A stretch of 64,000 bases of DNA, from the NCBI RefSeq assembly GCF_000712035.1, contig NZ_JONV01000008.1, positions 186,001 to 250,000 of the forward strand, given 5' to 3'. This DNA is from Salinicoccus luteus DSM 17002 (GTDB taxonomy: Bacteria; Bacillota; Bacilli; Staphylococcales; Salinicoccaceae). Below, one piece after another: positions 1 through 7,873 of the stretch. Position 1 is the stretch's first letter. Every line of letters starts with the position of its first letter. The translations under genes and the position numbers were made by a program. The notes under the pieces were generated by a model, which did not search any database, was not told the origin of the DNA, and saw nothing but the letters and a program-made list of their open reading frames with translations.

Positions 1-90
1 ATGACAGGAGAAAGATGGCCTTTGCCATATCAAAAACCATTAAAACCCTATCTGATCAGAGAACTGTTGAAGCGGATAGGGGAAGATTAG
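1..90 (+). CDS. Probable HicA-type toxin, 3' end only
   Basis: An open frame enters from the left edge and stops at TAG 88-90, giving about 29 residues ending in LPYQKPLKPYLIRELLKRIGE. This resembles the C-terminal tail of HicA-like mRNA interferases, in which a basic 'LKPYQI..LL' helix follows the last strand. The ATG at position 1 is probably internal. Support comes mainly from the HicB-type antitoxin that begins 46 bases downstream on the same strand, which is the usual hicA-hicB order. The catalytic His lies outside the window, so activity cannot be judged. Confidence 0.45.
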   Translation: MTGERWPLPYQKPLKPYLIRELLKRIGED

Positions 91-136
91 TTCCCTTATT
101 TGTACACTTCAATCCACTTTACGGTCATGGAAGCAT

Positions 137-499
137 ATGAGTGTAGCAGAGAAGAAAGATTTAAACTACTATTTGGAGCAACCTTACAACGTTATTATTA
201 AGCCCATCCGGGATGAATCTGGAGATTATTATGCAGCTCGAGTGTTGGAGTTCGACGGATGCATCGCAACCGGGGATTCCTTCCAAGATACGCATGAAGC
301 TATATATGAAGTGCTGGAAGGTTTCATTGAGGATATGATGGAAAATGGGGAAGAGATACCGGAACCTATTGGTGATGAACAGTTTAGTGGAAATTTAAGG
401 GTCCGTATGCCGAAGAGTCTGCATAGGGAGTTAAGCCAGGCGGCTAAATTGGAAGGAGTTTCTTTAAACCAGTATCTGATAAATAAGCTCAGCAAGTAA
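137..499 (+). CDS. hicB: HicB family antitoxin
   Basis: This 120-residue protein has the two-part HicB layout. An N-terminal degenerate RNase H-like fold (about residues 10-75, with YYAARVLEFDGCIATGDSF) is expected to occupy the HicA active site. A C-terminal ribbon-helix-helix (about 85-119, RVRMPKSLHRELSQAAKLEGVSLNQYL) is expected to bind the operon's own promoter. The ATG at 137 has only a weak GGAAG four bases upstream, so translation may depend on coupling to the upstream frame. No terminator lies between the two genes, which fits one toxin-antitoxin operon. Confidence 0.85.
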   Translation: MSVAEKKDLNYYLEQPYNVIIKPIRDESGDYYAARVLEFDGCIATGDSFQDTHEAIYEVLEGFIEDMMENGEEIPEPIGDEQFSGNLRVRMPKSLHRELSQAAKLEGVSLNQYLINKLSK

Positions 500-570
500 A
501 TAGACCTATGTAAATTGGTTTAGAAGGATTTTCTCATCGTAATGCCCTACCAGATGTCATAATCGATGTA

Positions 571-608
571 CCAAATAAAACCCCCAATCTACTGCCATAG
601 ATTGGGGG
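571..608 (-). terminator. Rho-independent terminator of the M23-msrA operon
   Basis: A perfect 11 bp stem (581-591 with 598-608, loop CTGCCA) is followed on the minus strand by a T-rich run at 580-571. It lies downstream of msrA. On the plus strand the T-run is poor, so termination of hicB from the same hairpin is less certain. Confidence 0.7.
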
Positions 609-724
609 TTCGGTGTTTCATGTACAGCATCCTATTTGTTGCTTGTATTATAACACCATAAGTCTTATAAATCCAGTGCAGTGGGGGAGAAAGGATAGGT
701 TCCCTCCAGTAATGACGGAGACAC

Positions 725-1195
725 TCATCGGTGTTTCGTCAATAATTCCTTCGGGATATGGCAGTAGTCATTGAGGTACTTATCCAGCCGGTCCTGATGT
801 TCCTCTGCACTTCTTACATAATTGGTGAGAGGGAGTACTTCGACGGCGATTTGTGCGTGGTCATCCCTCTGTTTTATGAATGCTTCCGCTTCTTCCAGAT
901 GCTCCGGGTCTTCGCTATATAATCCAGTCCTGTACTTCCTGCCGACATCCTCACCCTGACGGTCTACACTGTAGGGGTCGATAATCTCGAACAGGTGACC
1001 CATCAATTGGTCGATGGAGGTGACTGCGGGGTCGAATTCCGTCTTTACACATTCAGCATATCCGTCATATGCACCATCGATTGTGTCACTGCTGCCGTTT
1101 GCCCGGCCGGCTTCCGTGGATATGACGCCGGGCAAAGTCTTGATGAAGGCCTGGACGCCCCACAGGCATCCGCCAGCCAAGTATACGGTTTCCAT
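725..1195 (-). CDS. msrA: Peptide methionine sulfoxide reductase MsrA
   Basis: MsrA reduces methionine-S-sulfoxide in proteins and free methionine, in the cytoplasm. The 156-residue product has the family active site as AGGCLWGVQ near the N-terminus, with nucleophile Cys10; the usual Phe after the Cys is Leu here. Further family features are GYAECVKTEFDP, the DPYSVDRQGEDVGRKYR substrate-pocket segment and EEHQD. The start is preceded by GAAGGAG. It lies 18 bases after an M23 peptidase gene and shares its transcript. A second, longer and more divergent MsrA lies at 44753-45427, so the organism has at least two isoforms. Confidence 0.93.
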   Translation of the reverse strand: METVYLAGGCLWGVQAFIKTLPGVISTEAGRANGSSDTIDGAYDGYAECVKTEFDPAVTSIDQLMGHLFEIIDPYSVDRQGEDVGRKYRTGLYSEDPEHLEEAEAFIKQRDDHAQIAVEVLPLTNYVRSAEEHQDRLDKYLNDYCHIPKELLTKHR

Positions 1196-1213
1196 ATCAT
1201 CTGCTCCTTCCGG

Positions 1214-2173
1214 TCATTTGAATATTCTTGTCAGAAACTCCGGTATGAGGGGACTGCCTTCAGGTCCGAGTGCATCCGGATCGAATCTTTTTGCGTTGTC
1301 ATTCAGCCTCTGGCTGACGATGTCCCCCTGGACCAGGCTGCTCCGATCGTTGAAGCGGATGGGGATGGACTTGCATTTATGAATCTTCGGGGCGTCCATC
1401 ACCTGGAAGTGGATGTGCGCTTCCGAGGAATTGCCGGATTTCGCTATTACATTTCCCGCCTGGACGATATCTCCCTTATCGACCTTGATCGAGTTTTCCT
1501 TCAGGTGGGCGAGGAGGCTGTATTCCTTTTTGGCATGCTGGAGGATGATGTAGTTGCCGGCGGGCTGCTTTTCATTCATCACACCCGGCACATTATCCGG
1601 TATGTTGTTGAGCACCTTGACCACCCTGCCACCGGCGGGGGCGATGATGTCCTTATTGAAGGCATGGTAGTTTTCATTTTTCTTCGGTGTGCCCTTATGG
1701 GTCTTTCCCTTCTCCATGATCAACAGGTCGTACGCATATCTTTGGGAAGGGTAGGCGTAATGGTAGTTGATGAATTCATTGGCGCCGCCCCAGAAGACGA
1801 GCCAGTCGCCATTCACCGGCATGGTGTAGGAGATCTCGGACAGTGTGCCGTCGGTTTTCGGGAACGTCTTATATTCATGCACTACGAGCCGGTGGATCAG
1901 GTCGGCCGAGTCGAAATAGACGCTGAGTCCCTTCTTGCCACTCTGATCGCGCCACAGATAGTGCCGGTGCTCCCCAAGATGGGAGACGTGCTCCAGCTTA
2001 TACTGCTCAACCCCCTGGTTGTATCCATACACCATCTTCTCGAACTGGTCGAGGGTGATGATGTGCTTGAAGTCCGCAATGCACTGGTCATATATGGACT
2101 TCGGCCTTTCATTCAGGAAAGCCTCCCCGAAATTTTCGGGATCGATTTTACCGTTGGAACGATGATTACTCAC
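1214..2173 (-). CDS. M23 family metallopeptidase, no signal peptide
   Basis: A zinc peptidase of the LytM/lysostaphin fold. Likely zinc ligands are the His of NYH (about residue 138), the Asp of QRYAYD (about 149) and the second His of HIHF (about 255), with AHL and HIH as the catalytic histidines. The first 90 residues resemble DUF3887-type domains found before M23 domains. I chose GTG 2173 because GGAGGGG lies four bases upstream; an upstream GTG at 2203 would add ten basic residues and has no good ribosome binding site. No signal peptide or membrane segment is visible, which is unusual for a cell-wall peptidase. A clear paralogue lies at 51500-52375. It forms an operon with msrA. Confidence 0.82.
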   Translation of the reverse strand: MSNHRSNGKIDPENFGEAFLNERPKSIYDQCIADFKHIITLDQFEKMVYGYNQGVEQYKLEHVSHLGEHRHYLWRDQSGKKGLSVYFDSADLIHRLVVHEYKTFPKTDGTLSEISYTMPVNGDWLVFWGGANEFINYHYAYPSQRYAYDLLIMEKGKTHKGTPKKNENYHAFNKDIIAPAGGRVVKVLNNIPDNVPGVMNEKQPAGNYIILQHAKKEYSLLAHLKENSIKVDKGDIVQAGNVIAKSGNSSEAHIHFQVMDAPKIHKCKSIPIRFNDRSSLVQGDIVSQRLNDNAKRFDPDALGPEGSPLIPEFLTRIFK

Positions 2174-2315
2174 AGAACCCCTCCGTTTTGTCATTGGTTT
2201 CACGTTTCCATATTATCATTGTTGGGAAGAGGGGGGATAACACTAACTATTGTTTATGGACGGTAAATAGAGGAAGGTGTGTGTTTTTTAAGAAATACTT
2301 GAGAGGAGTGGAAAT

Positions 2316-3722
2316 ATGAGTCCGGAACACATAGGGTTTGCGCTGCTGATCCTGGGAATCTTCCTCCTGCTCGGAAAATGGATCCGGATGCGTGTGGAGT
2401 TGATGCAGAACCTTTTCCTCCCAGCGTCGGTCATCGGGGGATTTGTGGCCTTGTTTTTGGGCCCGGGAGTACTGGGGCGGATCGCCGGTAACTTCGTCGG
2501 AGAAGACTCGTTCTGGACAACGGGGATATTGACTGAAGAGATCATGGAGGTCTGGTCATCACTTCCCGGCCTCATGATCAACATCGTTTTTGCGACGCTG
2601 TTCATCGGTACTGTCCTGCCGGGGTTGAAGAGGATCTGGAATGTCGGGGGACCGCAGCTGGCATTCGGCTGGACCCTTGGCTGGGGACAGTATGTCATCG
2701 GCCTCCTGCTGGCGCTGCTTATCCTGGTGCCGTTCTATGACATGCCGCCGCTTGTCGGTGCACTCATTGAAATCGGCTTCGAGGGCGGACATGGTACGGC
2801 TGCCGGGCTGCAGGAGACATTCGCGGACCTTGGATTCCCGGAAGCCTATGACCTCGCTGTCGGTATGGCCACTGTCGGAATCCTGAGCGGGGTGATCATC
2901 GGCATCATCCTGATCAACTGGGGTGTCCGAAGGGACAAGACGAAGATCATCAGCAATGTAAAAGGGATGTCTGCGACGAAGAAAGCGGGCATCGTCGAGG
3001 AGGAAGGCCGCGATTCCGGACCAAAGAAGACGGTCAGGTCCGAATCGATCGAGACGCTTACATTCCATTTCGCCATCGTCGGACTCGCCATCTTCATCGG
3101 CTACCTTCTGCTGGAAGGCATCACGTGGCTCGAAGCTGCGCTGTTCGGCTCGGACTTCATGACATATGTGCCGCTGTTCCCGTTAGCGATGTTCGGGGGA
3201 CTGGCCGTCCAGTTCTTCGTGGACAAATATGACAAGCACCGTCTCGTCGACAGGCAGATGATTACAAGCATCCAGGGCTTTGCCCTCGATATACTCATCA
3301 TCAGTGCCATTGCGACCGTTTCACTGGCGGTCCTCGGGGAATATCTTGTGCCGTTCCTGCTGCTCGCTGTATTCGGTATCTTGTGGAACGTGTTCGGATT
3401 CTTCGTCTTCGGACCAAGGATGCTGCCGGACTACTGGCTTGAGCGGGCCATCGGTGACTTTGGCCAGTCGACGGGTGTTACCGCCACCGGTCTGATGCTG
3501 ATCCGCGTGGCGGACCCTGAGACAGAATCTCCCGCACTTGAAGGTTTCGGCTACAAACAGCTTGTGTTCGAGCCGTTCCTTGGCGGCGGCCTCGTCACCG
3601 CATTATCCGCGCCGCTCGTCTTTCAGTTCGGCCCGATACCGTTTCTCATCTTTGCATCGGTCATGCTGTTGATCGGACTGCTTATGGGCCTCCTTTATTT
3701 CGGGAAGAAGAAGGTGGAATAG
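2316..3722 (+). CDS. Sodium/glutamate symporter (ESS/GltS-like)
   Basis: A 468-residue membrane protein of the GltS/ESS carrier type, with about ten hydrophobic segments in two similar halves separated by a charged cytoplasmic loop (about residues 205-245, rich in Lys and Glu). The first half carries the re-entrant-loop signature EIGFEGGHGTAAG, and the second half carries the matching GDFGQSTGVTATGL motif. The family takes up glutamate or a related anion with sodium. GAGAGGAGTGG precedes the ATG. It is monocistronic, between a divergent M23 gene and its own terminator. The substrate is inferred from the family and not proven. Confidence 0.85.
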   Translation: MSPEHIGFALLILGIFLLLGKWIRMRVELMQNLFLPASVIGGFVALFLGPGVLGRIAGNFVGEDSFWTTGILTEEIMEVWSSLPGLMINIVFATLFIGTVLPGLKRIWNVGGPQLAFGWTLGWGQYVIGLLLALLILVPFYDMPPLVGALIEIGFEGGHGTAAGLQETFADLGFPEAYDLAVGMATVGILSGVIIGIILINWGVRRDKTKIISNVKGMSATKKAGIVEEEGRDSGPKKTVRSESIETLTFHFAIVGLAIFIGYLLLEGITWLEAALFGSDFMTYVPLFPLAMFGGLAVQFFVDKYDKHRLVDRQMITSIQGFALDILIISAIATVSLAVLGEYLVPFLLLAVFGILWNVFGFFVFGPRMLPDYWLERAIGDFGQSTGVTATGLMLIRVADPETESPALEGFGYKQLVFEPFLGGGLVTALSAPLVFQFGPIPFLIFASVMLLIGLLMGLLYFGKKKVE

Positions 3723-3760
3723 AAGAACTTCTTCATGCATTTCATGGACACACATACTAA

Positions 3761-3815
3761 AGGACGAATGGCAGACCATCCACTTTCTGGTGATGGGCCA
3801 TTCGTCCTTTTTTCA
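3761..3815 (+). terminator. Terminator after the ESS symporter
   Basis: A 12 bp stem (AGGACGAATGGC at 3761-3772 with its complement at 3797-3808) is followed by TTTTTT. The A-rich stretch upstream is too weak to be sure it also serves the convergent PLP-enzyme gene. Confidence 0.8.
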
Positions 3816-3843
3816 TCTAGCGGAATTGCATCAATTGTCTGAT

Positions 3844-4977
3844 CTATATGTTACTCAGCGCCTGATCCAGGTCTTCCTTCAGGTCATCGGCATTTTCGAG
3901 GCCGACGGACAGGCGGAGCAGATTCTCGGGTGCGCGAGTCAGTTCCTTTTCCACGGAGTAGCGGTGCTCGATATAGGTGTGTGTGCCGCCGAGGCTCGTG
4001 GCCTGCGTGATGATTTCGACAGTATTGGCGACTGTGAGCGCCTCCTTTTCTCCGCCTTTGACCTGGAACGACAAGAGTCCGCCGAAACCGCTCATCTGCT
4101 TCTTGGCGACCTCATGGCTTGGATGGTTTTCAAGGCCTGGATAATGGACGGCTTCGACCCTGTCATGCTGCTTTAGGAAGTCGGCAATCTCTTTGGCATT
4201 GGCGCAGTGGACACGCATCCGTGCAGACAGGCTCTGCACACCGCGCAGGGCCAGCCAGCAGTCGAATGAAGATGGTACGGCCCCTTTGGCATGCTGCCAG
4301 TTGCGCAGGTTGGTGAGCATCTGAGTGTCTTCCTTCGCAACGACCGCACCGAGGAGCAGGTCGCTGTGGCCGCCGATGTACTTCGTGACGGAATGGAGCG
4401 AGAAGTCGACGCCGAGGGCGAGCGGATTCTGCAGCATCGGTGTTGCGGCTGTATTGTCTATGACGGTGTAGGCGCCAGCTTCTGTGGCAATCTCGACGAC
4501 GGCTTCGATGTCGGTGATCTTGATCTGCGGATTGGACGGGGTCTCCATCCAGACGAGTCCGGTATCCGCCTCCTCGACAGTCTCCCTCACGGCGTTGAGG
4601 TCGGTCATGTCGACTGTGACGATGTCATACCGTCTGCCGATGTCCGTCTCGCCGATCAGTGTGCGGACGCCGAAATACATATCATCGGCCATGACGATGC
4701 GCTGGGATTTCTCGGCAGGCAGGGATTCGATCACCGAGGCGATCGCCGCCATGCCTGAAGCATACGTCACGCAGTCATATCCATTTTCAAGTTCCGTGAG
4801 GCATGCTTCCAGCGACCGGCGGTTCGGGTTGTCCCCCCGGCTGTACATGAAGCCATCCGTATAGGAACCATCTTCAGCCCGCTCATATGTAGTGGATAGG
4901 TGGATCGGTGTCGTGACCGCGCCTGTGACGGGGTCGACCTTGCGTCCGGCATGGACGGCTTTTGTTTCAAAACGCAT
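3844..4977 (-). CDS. Cys/Met metabolism PLP-dependent enzyme (cystathionine gamma-synthase/lyase type)
   Basis: A 377-residue fold-type I PLP enzyme of the transsulfuration family. Visible features are YSRGDNPNRRSLE, which contains the phosphate-binding Tyr/Arg, METPSNP, the PLP-contacting VIDNT Asp, and the Schiff-base lysine of SVTKYIGGHSD (Lys199). These do not separate cystathionine gamma-synthase, beta-lyase and gamma-lyase. The C-terminal THTYIEHRYSVE segment resembles gamma-synthase or gamma-lyase more than beta-lyase. It stands alone, divergent from an M20 amidohydrolase-MFS operon across a palindrome at 5022-5045. I see no S-box or T-box leader. Confidence 0.85.
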   Translation of the reverse strand: MRFETKAVHAGRKVDPVTGAVTTPIHLSTTYERAEDGSYTDGFMYSRGDNPNRRSLEACLTELENGYDCVTYASGMAAIASVIESLPAEKSQRIVMADDMYFGVRTLIGETDIGRRYDIVTVDMTDLNAVRETVEEADTGLVWMETPSNPQIKITDIEAVVEIATEAGAYTVIDNTAATPMLQNPLALGVDFSLHSVTKYIGGHSDLLLGAVVAKEDTQMLTNLRNWQHAKGAVPSSFDCWLALRGVQSLSARMRVHCANAKEIADFLKQHDRVEAVHYPGLENHPSHEVAKKQMSGFGGLLSFQVKGGEKEALTVANTVEIITQATSLGGTHTYIEHRYSVEKELTRAPENLLRLSVGLENADDLKEDLDQALSNI

Positions 4978-5021
4978 AAATATCCCTCTCTTCTAAAATG
5001 TATACTCCCCATTATATAACT

Positions 5022-5045
5022 TATTGACTGAATAATCATTCAATA
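5022..5045. promoter_or_regulatory. TetR-type operator-like palindrome
   Basis: The 24-base sequence is an imperfect palindrome of the form TATTGAnTGAnTAnTCAnTCAATA, with 20 of 24 positions symmetric. It lies between two divergent genes. On the minus strand it sits just upstream of a TATAAT at 5016-5011, so a bound protein would cover the promoter of the PLP-enzyme gene. Repeats of TGAnTGA facing TCAnTCA are common in TetR-family operators. No TetR gene is in the window, so the cognate regulator is unknown. Confidence 0.5.
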
Positions 5046-5186
5046 GAATGCGATTTCTATCTGCAGTAATGATGTCGATTGAAAATTATAATTAAAATTT
5101 CATATTTGTTTCACGTATGGAAAGCTGAAATATGTATTAATGGTAGTGAAGATTAATGTGAATTTTTTAATAAATGGGTCATTAAG

Positions 5187-6401
5187 ATGCAATTGAAGGA
5201 AAAGTTATTCAAGAGGCTGGAAGAGAAGGAAGAACGGATGGTGGAAATCCGCCGCCATCTGCATGAGAATCCGGAACTGTCGTTTGAAGAAGCGGAGACG
5301 GCAAAGTACATCCTCGATTTCTATAAGGATCAGGATGTGACGGTCAAATCCGAAGTCGGGAATGGCCATGGCATCATCGTGGAGATCGAAGGGAAGGGCA
5401 AGGGTCCGGTGATTGGACTGCGTGCGGACTTTGATGCACTGCCGATCCAGGAGCAGGCGGATGTGCCGTTCAAATCCAAAAATGACGGTGTAATGCATGC
5501 ATGCGGACATGACGCGCATACGGCGTATCTCCTGATACTGGGTGAAACACTGATCGAGCTGAAGGATGAATGGAACGGTACGATCAAACTGATCCACCAG
5601 CATGCTGAAGAAGTGCCGCCGGGCGGGGCGAAGAGCATCGTGGAATCGGGTGAACTCGACGATCTGGATGAAATCTACGGCATCCATGTCCTGCCGACGA
5701 TCGATCAGGGTGAAATCGGACTCGTGAAGGGGAATGCACTCACCGGGCGTTCGAATTTCGACCTCAAGATAAAAGGGCAGGGCGGCCACGGTGCTATGCC
5801 GCATACGACGAAGGATGCCCTCGTTGCTGGCGCCTACTTCATCACCAATGCCCAGACGATCATTTCTAGATTTTCCAATCCCATGCATTCGACGGTGCTG
5901 TCCGTGACGGCCTTCGATGCACCGGGCGGCTATAACGTCATCCAGGACAGCGTCACATTGAGGGGGACAGCGCGGTATCTCGAGACTGACAGCAAGGAGT
6001 TCCTCTACGAATCGATGAAGAAGGCCGTGCAGAGCATTGAAGACATGTTTGATGTCGAATGTGAGCTGGACTACGTCTATGATTATCCTGTAACCCATAA
6101 CCATGCGGAACAATGCGAGTTCCTGGAGGAGATCCTCATGGCGTCCGAGGGGACATATTTCGACAAGTATACAAACCCTGAACCCCAGTCCGCCTCCGAA
6201 GACTTCGCCTACTATCTGGAGAAGATACCGGGCGTATTCCTGTTCGTCGGGGCGAAGCCGGAAGGGGTGGAGACCGCCTATCCGAACCACCATCCGAAAT
6301 TTGAAGTCAATGAGGACAGTCTCCTGATCTGTGCCAAATCATTGGGTGGGGTTGTACTCAGCCGTCTGGAAAACCTGGACAAGGGTGCCGGAAATGAATA
6401 A
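5187..6401 (+). CDS. M20D family amidohydrolase/aminoacylase
   Basis: A 404-residue metal-dependent amidohydrolase related to N-acyl-L-amino acid and hippurate hydrolases. It has IRRHLHENPELSFEE at the N-terminus, the metal-binding HACGHDAHT at 104-112, HQHAEE at 137-142, a dimerisation domain beginning near GQGGHGAMPH, and SASEDF plus NHHPKFEVNE near the end. It should cleave an N-acyl or related amide bond in the cytoplasm. The ATG at 5187 lacks a convincing Shine-Dalgarno sequence; an internal ATG at 5238 has GAAGGAAG but would remove part of the first helix. It is coupled to an MFS gene that starts eight bases inside it. Confidence 0.87.
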   Translation: MQLKEKLFKRLEEKEERMVEIRRHLHENPELSFEEAETAKYILDFYKDQDVTVKSEVGNGHGIIVEIEGKGKGPVIGLRADFDALPIQEQADVPFKSKNDGVMHACGHDAHTAYLLILGETLIELKDEWNGTIKLIHQHAEEVPPGGAKSIVESGELDDLDEIYGIHVLPTIDQGEIGLVKGNALTGRSNFDLKIKGQGGHGAMPHTTKDALVAGAYFITNAQTIISRFSNPMHSTVLSVTAFDAPGGYNVIQDSVTLRGTARYLETDSKEFLYESMKKAVQSIEDMFDVECELDYVYDYPVTHNHAEQCEFLEEILMASEGTYFDKYTNPEPQSASEDFAYYLEKIPGVFLFVGAKPEGVETAYPNHHPKFEVNEDSLLICAKSLGGVVLSRLENLDKGAGNE

Positions 6402-7794
6402 TGAAGCCGGGGAAGTGACGAAACGTTCAGGCAATATGATCATCCTCGGAATCGTGCTTGCGATCCTGACCTATTGGCTGTTTGCCCAGACCTTCCTGAA
6501 CCTGGGTCCGAATCTGCAGAACACCTTCGACACATCACAGGGTATCATCAACCTGTCGATCAGCCTGACCTCGCTCATCACCGGCATCTTCATGGTGGCT
6601 GCCGGGAACCTTTCGGATAAGCTTGGAAAGGTCCGGTTCACCTTCATCGGCATCATACTGAGCATCATCGGTTCCGTGATGCTGATCATCACCGGCAATG
6701 CCTACATCATGCTGGCGGGACGTGTCATCCAGGGCTTCTCCGCCGCAATGCTCATGCCGGCGACGATCTCCATACTCAACAGCATATTTGAAGGGGAGAA
6801 GCGCCGCGGTGCATTGAGCTGGTGGTCCATCGGTGCATTCGGTGGTACCGGATTCGCCTCGTTCTTCGGCGGCGCCGTCTCCACCTATCTGGGATGGCAG
6901 TGGATTTTCATCATTTCCATTGCACTCTCGCTCCTTGCGCTGTTCCTCCTGAAGGAATTGAGGCATCACACTGTGCCACTGCCAAAAGGTGGATTGTCAT
7001 TCGACTATGCAGGACTTGCGCTCTTCACCATCCTAATGGCGGCACTCAGTGTGTTCATCACCCAGGGTGACACAGTCGGATGGCTCAGTCCCATCTCGCT
7101 TGCACTGATTGCGGTGGTCCTGGCCAGTGCATTCGTCTTCTACAGGGTCGAGAAGAAGAAGGACAAGCCGTTCATCGACTTCTCGCTCTTCGCCAACCGC
7201 TCCTACACGGGCGTCGCCTCAGGGAACTTCCTGCTGAACATGTCCGTCGGGAGCATCGCAGTGTTCAACATCTACACACAGTCGAACCTTGGGTTGACTG
7301 CATTCGAGTCGGGACTGGTGACACTGCCGTACGTGATCCTTCTGCTGCTGCTCGTACGGGTAGGGGAGAAGAGCATCGCCAAGTATGGACCGAAGAAGGC
7401 ATTGATGGCCGCACCGGTACTGCTTTCGGTCGGCGTGGTCTTCCTGACGCTGACGTTCTTCGATGGGCTCGGGTTCATCATCAGCGCACTGATTGGATTT
7501 TCATTCTTTGGTGCGGGCGTCGGACTGTTCGCCACCCCTGCACTGGATACCGCAGTGTCCTCACTGCCATCGGATAAGACAGGTGTCGCATCCGCTATAT
7601 TCAAAATGGCGTCGACATTGGGACAGGGGTTCGGCATCGCAATCCTCGTCTCGGTCTATTCCCTGCTGAACGGCCTGTTCGGCATCGAGTGGGCGGCGAG
7701 CGGCGCCTTCATGGTGAACATCGCCATCATCATCACGGCATTCCTCTTCATCAAAGTATTCCTGCTGGAAAAAGTGGAGGAAATTTTAGAATGA
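6394..7794 (+). CDS. MFS transporter, 14-TM drug:H+ antiporter (DHA2) type
   Basis: A 466-residue transporter with about 14 hydrophobic segments. It has the MFS loop 2-3 motif as NLSDKLGKVR (about residues 72-81) and a motif C-like stretch ending SFFGGAVSTYLGWQWIF, both typical of EmrB/QacA/SdrM-like exporters. The ATG at 6394 overlaps the preceding gene by eight bases, so translation is probably coupled. The pairing with an amidohydrolase suggests release or detoxification of an acylated compound followed by export; that is inference. The upstream TetR-type palindrome would fit inducible efflux. Confidence 0.83.
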   Translation: MNNEAGEVTKRSGNMIILGIVLAILTYWLFAQTFLNLGPNLQNTFDTSQGIINLSISLTSLITGIFMVAAGNLSDKLGKVRFTFIGIILSIIGSVMLIITGNAYIMLAGRVIQGFSAAMLMPATISILNSIFEGEKRRGALSWWSIGAFGGTGFASFFGGAVSTYLGWQWIFIISIALSLLALFLLKELRHHTVPLPKGGLSFDYAGLALFTILMAALSVFITQGDTVGWLSPISLALIAVVLASAFVFYRVEKKKDKPFIDFSLFANRSYTGVASGNFLLNMSVGSIAVFNIYTQSNLGLTAFESGLVTLPYVILLLLLVRVGEKSIAKYGPKKALMAAPVLLSVGVVFLTLTFFDGLGFIISALIGFSFFGAGVGLFATPALDTAVSSLPSDKTGVASAIFKMASTLGQGFGIAILVSVYSLLNGLFGIEWAASGAFMVNIAIIITAFLFIKVFLLEKVEEILE

Positions 7795-7798
7795 ATTG

Positions 7799-7841
7799 AA
7801 AATTGCCCATGCTCCAAAACTGGAGCGTGGGCAATTTTTTA
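7799..7841 (+). terminator. Terminator of the M20D-MFS operon, probably bidirectional
   Basis: A long hairpin (AAATTGCCCATGCTCCA, loop AAAC, near-perfect complement) is followed by TTTTTT on the plus strand and TTCAATTT on the minus strand. It lies between convergent genes. Confidence 0.85.
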
Positions 7842-7873
7842 TGAGGTATCCGTTTCGCTATCGGGGAAACAAG

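Noticed and set aside
995-2266. A 423-codon open frame antisense to the M23 and msrA genes
   Set aside because: It has no family motif, no ribosome binding site, and lies fully over two well-supported genes; long antisense frames are expected at this base composition.
4978-5186. S-box or T-box leader for the transsulfuration gene
   Set aside because: No conserved leader elements or terminator hairpin are present in the short upstream region.
5205-6293. A 362-codon open frame antisense to the M20D amidohydrolase
   Set aside because: The sense gene has all family motifs; the antisense product is His- and Arg-rich without a domain.
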